Shown here piece after piece: positions 55,013-64,000 of a stretch of DNA of 64,000 nt (positions within the stretch are counted from its first letter, which is position 1; the number at the start of each line of letters is the position of its first letter). The notes beneath the pieces are model-generated. The model did no database searches, was not told the origin of the DNA, and saw only the letters and a program-made list of their open reading frames with translations. The DNA comes from JABFSM01 sp963762545. GTDB taxonomy: Bacteria > Gemmatimonadota > Gemmatimonadetes > Gemmatimonadales > GWC2-71-9. The stretch is from NCBI GenBank assembly GCA_963762545.1, contig CAVXLC010000001.1, forward strand, positions 372,001-436,000, read 5' to 3'. The translations under genes were made by a program, and so were the position numbers.

Positions 55013-55013
55013 C

Positions 55014-56505
55014 GTGCCCCGCGCCCCGGTCTGGCGCTGGCTGGTGTGGGGCCTGGTCCTCGCCGGCGTCACGCTGCTCCTGGTGCAGCTGCGTGGACGC
55101 CTCGACAAGGCGCACATCACGCTGGTGTTTCTCCTTGTCGTTCTGGCGGGAACCCTGAGTGGCGGCCGCGCGCTCGGCCTGGTGCTCGGGGCGATTTCCT
55201 TTCTGCTGTTCAACTGGTTCCTGCTGCCACCCTACCACACCTTCGCGCTCAACGACCCGCTCGACTGGCTGGTGCTGGTAGCGTTTCTGATCGTGAGCGC
55301 CGTGGTCGCGGAGATCCTCCACCGGCTCCGGGGGGAGGCCGACGCCGCCCGGCGGCGCGCCGCCGAGGTCGACCGATTTGCCACGCTGGGTGCCGAGGCC
55401 TTGAAGGTGGGCCGCGCCGAGGAGGCTCTCGCCGCCATTACCGACGTCGTTCGCGCCGAGCTGGAGCTTGACCGGTGCCGGATCCATACCTCCCGAGTCC
55501 CGGACCGGGAAGGGACCAGCCCAGCGGACCCGCTCGTTACCTGGACGGCCGAGCATGGCCGCGTTGCGATCCTTCGGGCCGACGGCACCAGCCGGCTCAC
55601 CGGGACCGCCGACCTTCCTGCGGGCAGAATGGATGACGCCCTCAGCGTCTTTCTCCCCCTCGCGGTTCGCGGGAGCACGATCGGGGTGCTCGAGCTGGGC
55701 GCACGGCGGCCGCTCGATCTCTCACCGGCACAGCTCCGTTTTCTGACCGCGCTGGCCCATTACGCGGCGCTCGCCGTCGAGCGGGCCCGGCTGGAGGCCG
55801 AGGCCGGTCGCATCGAAGTGCTGCAGGAGGCGGACCGGCTCAAGGACGCGTTGCTCGCGTCGGTGTCCCACGACTTGCGGACCCCGCTCACCACCATCAA
55901 GGCGCTGGCCCACGAGATGGCAGGGGGAGACGAGCGCGCCCTCGCCATCGAGGAGGAGGCCGACCGGCTCAACCGGATGGTGGCCAACCTGCTGGACCTG
56001 ACCCGCCTCAAGAGCGGCGAGCTGGGTCTGCATCATCGAGATCAACGCGGTGGATGAGCTGATCGGCGCGCTGCTGCAGCGCGTCTCCGGCGCGCTCGAC
56101 GGTCGCGAGATCACCGTTCGGCTGGAGGACGGCGGCACCCTGCTGGTGGGTCGCTTCGACCTGGCGCAATCGCTTCGGATACTGGTCAACCTGGTCGAGA
56201 ACGCCCACAAGTACTCTCCGGCGGGAACGCCGGTTGAAATTGCCGTCGGCCGGGCCGGCGCGTTCCTCTCCATTGCCGTGGCCGATCGCGGTCCCGGCGT
56301 CCCGGCCACCGAGGCGGGATCCATCTTCGAGCCGTTCTATCGCTCTCCCGGCGCGCTCCCGGATGTCGGAGGCGCCGGGCTCGGCCTCGCCATTGCCCGG
56401 CAACTGGCCCGGGCTCAGGAGGGCGATGTTCGCTACGCCGCCCGCCCGGGCGGTGGTGCCGTCTTCACGTTGACCCTTCCCGCCGCGGAACTGCCCGCCG
56501 AATAA
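55014..56505 (+). pseudogene. KdpD C-terminal-half histidine kinase (DUF4118-GAF-HisKA-HATPase), frameshifted
   Basis: GTG 55014, with CAGGA upstream, starts right after kdpE. Order: four helices of a DUF4118 domain (WLVWGLVLAGVTLLLVQL, FLLFNWFLLPPYHTFALND), a GAF domain, then HisKA with phospho-His286 in ASVSHDLRTPLTTIKAL and NLLDLTRLKSGELGL. An extra base at about 56028-56034 then shifts the frame, and the first frame stops at 56057. The second frame carries on with INAVDELIGALLQRV, the ATPase N-box LVNLVENAHKYSP, ADRGPGVP and GGAGLGLAIARQLA to 56505. Joined, it is a normal kinase of about 495 residues lacking the KdpD-N and Usp domains. As read, the ATP-binding half is lost. Confidence 0.82.
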
Positions 56506-56518
56506 CCCGCCCCGCTGA

Positions 56519-56538
56519 GCCGCCGTCGGTCCGGCGGC
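56519..56538 (+). terminator. hairpin between sensor operon and kdp structural genes
   Basis: GCCGCCG (56519-56525) pairs with CGGCGGC (56532-56538) around a 6-base loop, 14 bases after the kinase stop. ATTTTT follows 13 bases later. It may partly terminate the regulator transcript before the kdp promoter. Confidence 0.45.
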
Positions 56539-56548
56539 GCAGTCTGGA

Positions 56549-56619
56549 ACATTTTTAACGACATCTTCACGCCCCGCTCACGGACATTTACCCCGGTTTC
56601 GCGCCACGGACGGTATCCT
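56549..56619 (+). promoter_or_regulatory. candidate KdpE operator and kdp promoter
   Basis: ACATTTTTAACGACATCTTCAC at 56549-56570 is the only AT-rich run in this GC-rich gap and resembles the T-rich KdpE box described in enteric bacteria. TATCCT at 56614-56619, about 48 bases before the first ATG, could be the -10; there is no matching -35, as expected for a promoter that depends on an activator. The link to KdpE is inference. Confidence 0.45.
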
Positions 56620-56666
56620 GCGTCCGGTCGCCGCAACGGTGCGGTGCAACGGAAGGTGGATTCGAT

Positions 56667-56789
56667 ATGAAGGACGCGCTCTACATCCTCGGCACCCTGG
56701 GCTTCTTCTGGCTCATGATCGCCTATGTGCGCTGGTGCGAGTCCCAGGGCAAGAAGAGCGTCCCGGCCAAGGAGGAACCGACCCCATGA
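56667..56789 (+). CDS. 40-residue membrane protein heading the kdp operon
   Basis: A 40-residue protein (starting MKDALYILGTLGFFWLMIAY) with one membrane helix, then VRWCESQ and a charged tail. Its ATG follows GGAAGGTGG and its stop overlaps the kdpF ATG (ATGA), so it is coupled to the operon. Similar short proteins with a single helix and a YVRxCE-like end are found upstream of kdpF in many bacteria but are seldom annotated. A role as an extra small subunit of the KdpFABC complex is possible; none is proven here. Confidence 0.7.
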   Translation: MKDALYILGTLGFFWLMIAYVRWCESQGKKSVPAKEEPTP

Positions 56790-56875
56790 GTCTCGGCAAC
56801 GTCGTGGCCATCGTGCTGACCCTGGCCGTGCTCGGGTACCTCCTGTACACCATGCTCCGGCCGGAGGAGTTCTGA
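56786..56875 (+). CDS. kdpF: KdpF, small stabilising subunit of the K+ pump
   Basis: A 29-residue single-helix protein (MSLGNVVAIVLTLAVLGYLL, then YTMLRPEEF), matching KdpF in length, hydrophobic span and the conserved LRPEEF-type end. It lies in the inner membrane and stabilises the KdpABC complex. ATG 56786 overlaps the upstream stop; kdpA begins one base after its own stop. Too short for most gene finders, yet clear from context. Confidence 0.88.
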   Translation: MSLGNVVAIVLTLAVLGYLLYTMLRPEEF

Positions 56876-56876
56876 T

Positions 56877-58593
56877 ATGACCGCCAATGGCTGGCTGCAG
56901 ATCCTCTTCTACGGACTCTGCCTGCTGCTGGTCGCCAAGCCGCTCGGGCTCTACATGGTCCGGATCTATGACGGCTCCATGCGATGGTTGGCGCCGGTCG
57001 AGCGGGTCATCTATCGGGTCAGCGGCATCGATCCGACGGAGGACCAGCACTGGACCCGCTACGCGCGGCGGCATGCTGCTCTTCAGCGTCGCGTCCATGT
57101 TGCTGACCTACGTGGTCCTGCGGCTTCAACACCTGCTGCCGCTCAACCCGCAGCACTTCCCGGCGGTGACCGACCACCAGTCCTTCGAGACCGCGGCGTC
57201 GTTCACCACCAACACGAACTGGCAGTCCTACAGCGGGGAGACGACGATGTCGTACTTCTCGCAGATGACCCAGCTCGCGTTTCACAACTTCATCTCCGCG
57301 GCGGTCGGCATCGCCTGCGCGGTGGCGCTGGTGCGGGGCATCGCGCGGAAGAGCGCCGGGCGGCTGGGCAACTTCTGGGTGGATACGGTCCGCGGTACGC
57401 TGTACCTCCTGCTCCCGATTTCCTTCATCGCGGCTCTCCTGCTGATGCAGCAGGGCGTCATCCAGAACTTCAAGCCGTATCTCGAAGTCACCACCCTGGA
57501 GGGCGCCAAGCAGGTCCTCGCCATGGGGCCGGCCGCCAGCCAGATCGCCATCAAGCAGGTCGGCTCCAACGGCGGCGGTTTCTTCAACATGAACTCGGCC
57601 CACCCGTTCGAGAACCCGACGCCGTGGTCGAACTTCATCGAGATGTTCGCTCTCCTGGCGTTGGCCTCCGGGTTGATCTGGATGTTCGGGGAGATGGTGA
57701 AGAAACGGGCCCACGGCTGGGCCCTCTGGACCGCGGTGTTCGTGATCTTCGCCGGCGGCGTGACGACGGCGTACTGGGCGGAGGCCCGGGGCAATCCGAT
57801 CCACGCCGCGCGCGGGATCGACGTGGTCGCGTCGGACGTGCAGTCGGGCGGCAACATGGAGGGCAAGGAGGTCCGCTACGGCATCGCCAACTCGGTCCTG
57901 TGGGCCACCGCGACGACCGATGCCTCGAACGGCTCGGTCAATTCGATGCACGACTCCTTCACGCCGCTCGGCGGCCTGGTACCCCTCGTCAACATCCAGC
58001 TGGGCGAGGTGGTGTTCGGCGGCGTCGGGGCCGGGCTCTACGGCCTGCTCATGATGGTGGTGCTCACCGTCTTCATCGCCGGGCTGATGGTGGGGCGGAC
58101 ACCCGAGTATCTCGGAAAACGGATTCAGGCGCGCGAAGTGCAGATGGTGATGCTCTACGTCCTGATCTTCCCGGCCGCGATTCTCACTCTCACGGCCATC
58201 TCGGTGGTGGTGCAGCCCGGGCTGGCCGGCCTCAACAACGCCGGCCCCCATGGGCTCAGCGAGATTCTCTACGCCTTCTCGTCGACGGCCGGCAACAACG
58301 GCAGCGCCTTCGCCGGCCTGACCGGATCGACCTACTACTACAACACCCTGCTCGGGCTCAACACGCTCATCGGCCGGTTCGTCATGATCGTGCCGATGCT
58401 GGCCCTGGCCGGCTTTCTGGCCGAAAAGAAGGTGGCGCCGGAATCGGTCGGCACCTTCCCGGTCACGACGCCGCTCTTCGTCGTGCTGCTCATCGCGGTG
58501 GTCCTCATCGTCGGCGCACTCACCTTCTTCCCGGTGCTCTCGCTCGGACCCATCGTCGAGCACCTGCTGATGGGCGCGGGGAGGCTCTTCTGA
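56877..58593 (+). pseudogene. kdpA: KdpA, potassium-binding channel subunit, frameshifted
   Basis: KdpA is the K+-selective membrane subunit of KdpFABC. From ATG 56877 the frame reads LQILFYGLCLLLVAKPLGLY and MVRIYDG to GIDPTEDQHWTRYA, the normal start. At about 57063-57072 one extra base moves the rest (MLLFSVASMLLTYVVLRLQ, PLNPQHFPAVTDHQSFETAA) to the other frame, which runs to the stop at 58593. That frame holds the selectivity-filter regions TTNTNWQSYSGE, GSNGGGFFNMNSAHPFENP, GNNGSAFAGL and related loops. Full length restored would be about 571 residues. The first frame happens to stay open to 58598 as nonsense. Since kdpB and kdpC are intact, a sequencing error is a fair suspicion. Confidence 0.88.
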
Positions 58594-58594
58594 C

Positions 58595-60660
<2,066 letters not shown>

Positions 60661-60664
<4 letters not shown>

Positions 60665-61269
60665 CAATGCTCAGGAAGCAGCTTCGTCCCGCGATCGTTC
60701 TCACGCTGGTGCTCTGCGTGATCACCGGCGCGCTCTATCCCGGCCTCGTGACGGGTCTGGGTCTGGTGCTGTTTCCGCACCAAGCGAACGGGTCCCTGGT
60801 CACGGTGAACGGCAAGGTGGTGGGCAGTGAGCTCATCGGCCAGACGTTCAAGCAGCCGTGGTACTTCCACTCCCGGCCCTCCGCCGCGGGTGCGGATGGC
60901 TACGACGCGTCGGCATCCGTGGGCACCAACAAGGGTCCGACCGATCTCAAACTGGCGGACACCCTGATTGCCGGCGCGGTGGACAAGGCGGTGCAAGAAG
61001 ACGGGGCGGTGAAGGGCAAGATTCCCGCCGATATGGTTACGTCGTCCGCATCGGGGCTCGACCCGCACATCTCCCCGGCCAACGCCGAGCTGCAGGTGGC
61101 CCGCGTGGCCAGGGCCCGCGGCGCGAGCGAGACCGCGGTGCGCGCACTCCTTGCCAGGCACGTGGAGGGCCGCCAGTTCGGGTTCTTCGGGGAGCCGCGG
61201 GTGAATGTCCTCATGCTCAATATCGCGGTCGACAGTGCGTTTCCGCACCGGTCGGCGCCAAACCAGTAG
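60661..61269 (+). CDS. kdpC: KdpC subunit of the K+ pump
   Basis: A 202-residue protein with one N-terminal helix (LRPAIVLTLVLCVITGALYPGLVTGLG) and a periplasmic domain with ANGSLVTVNGKVVGSELIGQ, FHSRPSAAG, then ASGLDPHISPANAELQVARVARARG, all hallmarks of KdpC. It helps couple KdpA to KdpB. ATG 60661 overlaps the kdpB stop by four bases. The usual length is about 190, so 202 is normal. The outer-membrane barrel gene follows after 11 bases. Confidence 0.95.
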
Positions 61270-61280
61270 AAAGGATTCCT

Positions 61281-62396
61281 GTGAGCACGCGCGCATTGCT
61301 GGCCGCGGCGGTCGGTTGCCTGGCCCCCGTGGCCCTCGGGGCCCAGGCCACGGCCGGCACCGATTCGGCTGGAAACAAGATCACCATCTCCGGGTATGTG
61401 ACGGCATCCTATTTCTATGCCTCCCACCCCGACGGCAATCGAATCACCGGCCGCCTTTACGACCGGTTCCACGACCAGTTCCAGTTCAACGCCGCCCGAC
61501 TGACGTTCCTGAAGGCGCCCGCGGCCGACAAGCTGGATGCCGGATTCCAGGTGGACCTGCTGTTCGGTCAAAATGCCCCACAGATACGCTCGGCCGGCCT
61601 CTCTCTAGGAGACAACGGTGATGTGCCCCAGGCGTTTGTGAGCCTCAACGTGCCCACCGGCCCGGAGAGCTATCTGCGCTTCTCGGCGGGCAAGCGCTGG
61701 ACCATGATGGACGTCGAGTACGTGGACGAGATCCTGAATCCGAATTTCTCGCACGGGTACGCCTACATCTTCGTCAGCAATTTCACCGATACCGGGTTGA
61801 GCTTCGACGCGCATTTCTCCAGCAAGGCCGAGCTCGGCCTGCGGGTCATCAACGGCTGGGACGTGGTCGAGGACAACAATACGAAGAAATCGTTCATGGG
61901 ACGGCTGGCACTCACGCCGTCCGACCGGGTCGCCCTGTCGTTCCTCGGCTATTTCGGGCCCGAGCAAGCCAACAACGGGAGCAATAACCGGTACGGCGGC
62001 CAGTTCGTCGGCACCTTCAAGCCCGCCTCGACCGCCACGGTCTACACCGAGCTGGACGTTGGTGGCGAGGAGGGCCTCGGCGCCGGCGGCGGGAAGGCCT
62101 CTTGGTCGGCATTGGGGCTGTGGGGCGTATTCGATCTTTCGTCCAAGGCATCGCTGGCCCTCCGGGGCGAGTATGCGAACGATGCCGACGGCGTGCGAAC
62201 CTCGGGAGTCTTCGGGTTTCCGGCGGCCACTGACCGCAAGCTGACCAGCGGAACAGTGACGCTCAACATCAAGAGCTGGCCGCATGCCCTGGTCCGGCCG
62301 GAAGTGCGGATCGAGCATTCCAATCGTGGTGATTTCGGCGGGACCGGGAAGCATTCGCAGGTGACTGCCGGCCTCGCGGCGTCGTACATCTTCTGA
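61281..62396 (+). CDS. outer-membrane beta-barrel protein (putative porin) in the kdp operon
   Basis: A 371-residue exported protein; GTG 61281 has AGAAAGGA upstream and starts a signal peptide (RALLAAAVGCLAPVALGAQA). The mature part is a run of amphipathic strands (KITISGYVTASYFYASH, KLDAGFQVDLLFGQNAP, SYLRFSAGKRWTMMDVEY, TVYTELDVGGEEG) ending in TAGLAASYIF with the terminal Phe of outer-membrane barrels. It resembles the BBP2-type outer-membrane proteins. Its place 11 bases after kdpC, before the KdpD-N gene, suggests it is the outer-membrane entry for K+ or ions under the same control. Specificity is inferred only from position. Confidence 0.78.
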   Translation: MSTRALLAAAVGCLAPVALGAQATAGTDSAGNKITISGYVTASYFYASHPDGNRITGRLYDRFHDQFQFNAARLTFLKAPAADKLDAGFQVDLLFGQNAPQIRSAGLSLGDNGDVPQAFVSLNVPTGPESYLRFSAGKRWTMMDVEYVDEILNPNFSHGYAYIFVSNFTDTGLSFDAHFSSKAELGLRVINGWDVVEDNNTKKSFMGRLALTPSDRVALSFLGYFGPEQANNGSNNRYGGQFVGTFKPASTATVYTELDVGGEEGLGAGGGKASWSALGLWGVFDLSSKASLALRGEYANDADGVRTSGVFGFPAATDRKLTSGTVTLNIKSWPHALVRPEVRIEHSNRGDFGGTGKHSQVTAGLAASYIF

Positions 62397-62443
62397 GCCA
62401 CCCGGTGAGCCACCCGGCGCGAGCGTTTCGCCCGCGCCGGCGA

Positions 62444-62449
62444 TAGGTT
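62444..62449 (+). promoter_or_regulatory. possible -10 just before the KdpD-N gene
   Basis: TAGGTT lies six bases before ATG 62456 with no ribosome-binding site between; a leaderless internal promoter is possible, which would let the sensor part be made apart from kdpFABC. Confidence 0.3.
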
Positions 62450-62455
62450 TCCCGT

Positions 62456-63640
62456 ATGGCCGAGCCTGCCGCGCCGTCACCCGGGGAGCTCTCCTTCGCG
62501 GATATCGTTCAGGCGAGGGAGCGCGGCAAGCTCAAGCTGTACATCGGCTCGGCGGCGGGTACCGGAAAGACCTACCGAATGCTCAACGAAGCCCACCAGT
62601 TGCGCGACCGCCGGGTCGACGTGGTGGTGGGCTTCGTGGAGACTCATGGACGCACCGAAACCGAGGCTCAGCTCCGCGACCTCGAGGTCGTTCCGCGCAA
62701 GAAGATCGAATACCGCGGGGTCGTCCTCGAGGAGATGGATCCGGAGGCCATCATCGCCCGCCGGCCCCAGGTGGCCATCGTCGACGAGCTGGCCCATACC
62801 AACGTGCCGGGCTCCGGCCGCGCCAAGCGATGGGAGGACGTCGTCGCGCTGCTCGACGAGGGGATCAGCGTGATCTCCGCGGTGAATATCCAGCACCTCG
62901 AGTCCCTCAACAACGTCATCCAGAACACCCTCGGCGTGACCGTCCGGGAGACCGTGCCGGACTGGGTGCTCACGCTCGCCGACCAGGTCATCAACCTGGA
63001 CATTTCGGCGGAAGATCTTCGCCAGCGCCTGGTCGAAGGGAAGATCTACTCCCCCGACAAGGTGTCCACCGCCCTCAAGAGCTTCTTTACCGAGGAGAAC
63101 CTCACCACTCTGCGCGAGCTGGCGCTCCGCGAGGTGGCGAGCTCGGTGGACCGGACCCGGGAGATGATCGCCGCGCGGATCGAGGCCCAGCCGGCCGGCC
63201 GGCGGGGGGCCGAGCGCCGAACCGTGGATCGGGTCCTCGTGGCGATGTCGAGCCACCCGGAATACACCGCGGTCCTGCTCCGCAAGGCCAGTCGGATCGC
63301 GGGCCGGCTCAATCCCGACTGGTACGGGGTCTACGTGCAAACGCCGGCCGAGAGCGCCAGCCGGATCGACGCGACCCTGCAGCGCAAGCTGGTGGAGAAC
63401 ATCCAGCGGGCCCAGGCGATGGGCGCCGAGGTGGTGAAGCTCGAATCGGAAGACGTGCCGAGCGCGCTGCTCCGCTTTGCCGGCGACAAGGGCGTCACCG
63501 TCATTATCGTGGGACAGTCGAAGCGGTCCTGGTGGCAGCGTCTCAGGCGGGCCTCGGTGGTCGACCACCTGATCAGTAACCCGCTGGGCATCGACGTGCT
63601 GGTGGTGTCGCTCGACACCGACAAGGAGGGCGCGGCATGA
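62456..63640 (+). CDS. kdpD: stand-alone KdpD N-terminal/Usp sensor protein
   Basis: A 394-residue soluble protein equal to the N-terminal part of KdpD. The KdpD domain starts with GKLKLYIGSAAGTGKTYRML, a Walker A motif with Lys38, followed by VVVGFVETHGR, VAIVDELAHTNVPGS (Walker B), VISAVNIQHLESLN and DLRQRLVEGKIY. After a linker, a universal-stress-like domain (RVLVAMSSHPEYTAVLLRKA to VTVIIVGQSKRSWWQRL and LGIDVLVVSLD) ends the protein. There is no DUF4118, GAF, HisKA or ATPase domain. Those are in separate genes: the kinase upstream of kdpFABC and the membrane kinase that begins at 63637. Truncated KdpD of this kind is known from cyanobacteria. It probably senses nucleotides or K+ and modulates a kinase. 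Confidence 0.92.
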   Translation: MAEPAAPSPGELSFADIVQARERGKLKLYIGSAAGTGKTYRMLNEAHQLRDRRVDVVVGFVETHGRTETEAQLRDLEVVPRKKIEYRGVVLEEMDPEAIIARRPQVAIVDELAHTNVPGSGRAKRWEDVVALLDEGISVISAVNIQHLESLNNVIQNTLGVTVRETVPDWVLTLADQVINLDISAEDLRQRLVEGKIYSPDKVSTALKSFFTEENLTTLRELALREVASSVDRTREMIAARIEAQPAGRRGAERRTVDRVLVAMSSHPEYTAVLLRKASRIAGRLNPDWYGVYVQTPAESASRIDATLQRKLVENIQRAQAMGAEVVKLESEDVPSALLRFAGDKGVTVIIVGQSKRSWWQRLRRASVVDHLISNPLGIDVLVVSLDTDKEGAA

Positions 63641-64000
63641 GGGTCGGGCAACGGCTGTACCTCGCGGTGTTGCCCGCCATCCTGGGCCTCTTCACCGTGG
63701 CGGCGTTGGCCTACTGGGGCCACCTGTACCGGTCTGCGCCGGGCTGGGTGGTGGCGGCGGCCGCTGTCGCCGCGGTCGGCTCCCTGATCCTGGCGTGGCG
63801 GAATACCCGGTACGTGGCCCGGCGGCTGGAGCGGTTGGTCGGACGGCCCAGTCCGGCGGGGACCCCCGACGAGCTGGACTCGATCGAGGCCGTGGTGGAC
63901 CGGCTGAGCGGCGCCGTGACCGAGGCGGAAGCGGGCAGCCGGCGGCGGGAAGTGGCGGCGAGCCAGCGGGTCCAGGAGTATGCCGCGCTGCTGGCCGAAG
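63637..64000 (+). CDS. membrane sensor histidine kinase, N-terminal part
   Basis: Right-edge partial gene. ATG 63637 overlaps the KdpD-N stop (ATGA), so it is translationally coupled to it. The visible 121 residues show two membrane helices (LYLAVLPAILGLFTVAALAY, VVAAAAVAAVGSLILAW), a HAMP-like linker (RNTRYVARRLERLVGRP, ELDSIEAVVDRLSG) and the start of a coiled coil (EAEAGSRRREVAASQRVQEY). This layout is that of a sensor kinase; the HisKA and ATPase parts would lie outside the window. Coupling to KdpD-N suggests that this kinase, rather than the one upstream, may be its partner. Confidence 0.72.
   Translation, partial: MRVGQRLYLAVLPAILGLFTVAALAYWGHLYRSAPGWVVAAAAVAAVGSLILAWRNTRYVARRLERLVGRPSPAGTPDELDSIEAVVDRLSGAVTEAEAGSRRREVAASQRVQEYAALLAE

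Noticed and set aside
57060..57075. Programmed frameshift in kdpA
   Set aside because: There is no slippery heptamer or stimulatory structure evident, and kdpA is not known to use recoding; an indel error or mutation is simpler.

Overview
This is a high-GC, densely coded bacterial window with many secreted, lipoprotein and outer-membrane products. The mix of an ADOP-type permease end, SusC/SusD-like proteins outside a Bacteroidota-like base composition, and TolB-like/TPR regulators joined to either a Ser/Thr kinase or a BTAD head suggests Gemmatimonadota or a close relative. This is an inference from gene content; there is no rRNA or marker gene here to confirm it.

Layout. (1) 1-10.9 kb: a permease end, a small barrel-like protein, an HExxH peptidase, an N-acyl-D-amino-acid deacylase, a prolyl oligopeptidase, a broken Ser/Thr kinase-TolB-TPR gene on the minus strand, an M15-type peptidase, a Met/His-rich secreted protein and a thioesterase-fold protein. 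Peptide and cell-wall turnover dominates. (2) 10.9-17.4 kb: an alpha-galactosidase-like enzyme, two small stress-type proteins, a PxKF lipoprotein, a DUF899 protein and malQ. (3) 17.5-46.9 kb: a carbohydrate-utilisation region. A recognisable promoter drives susC and susD, followed by a lipoprotein GH13 and a periplasmic GH13. Around them lie a convergent GH13, a GH2 beta-galactosidase-like enzyme, a BTAD-TolB-TPR regulator, a frameshifted clan-A (GH5-like) hydrolase, a P-type H+-ATPase, a sodium/solute symporter with a small partner, a GH97 enzyme, and an MFS sugar transporter coupled to a frameshifted cyclomaltodextrinase-esterase fusion. The likely substrates are alpha-glucans plus galactosides. 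(4) 47-53 kb: a large BNR/sortilin-like secreted protein, a decayed molybdopterin-oxidoreductase-like fragment and an Ig-repeat lipoprotein. (5) 53.4-64 kb: a potassium-uptake (Kdp) locus in the order DUF4118-GAF sensor without kinase, kdpE, DUF4118-GAF-histidine kinase, a 40-residue membrane protein, kdpF, kdpA, kdpB, kdpC, an outer-membrane barrel protein, a stand-alone KdpD-N/Usp protein, and the start of a second membrane kinase.

How it fits together. SusC/SusD would import oligosaccharides that surface and periplasmic GH13/GH97/GH2 enzymes trim; MFS and SSS carriers would move sugars across the inner membrane, with the P-type pump possibly supplying the ion gradient; MalQ would process maltodextrins in the cytoplasm. 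In the Kdp locus the usual single KdpD is divided into an N-terminal half downstream of the structural genes and a kinase half upstream, and an outer-membrane barrel gene joins the operon.

Caution. Several otherwise well-conserved genes, including kdpA, carry single-base frameshifts. Either this assembly has uncorrected indels or the locus is decaying; the sequence alone cannot decide.
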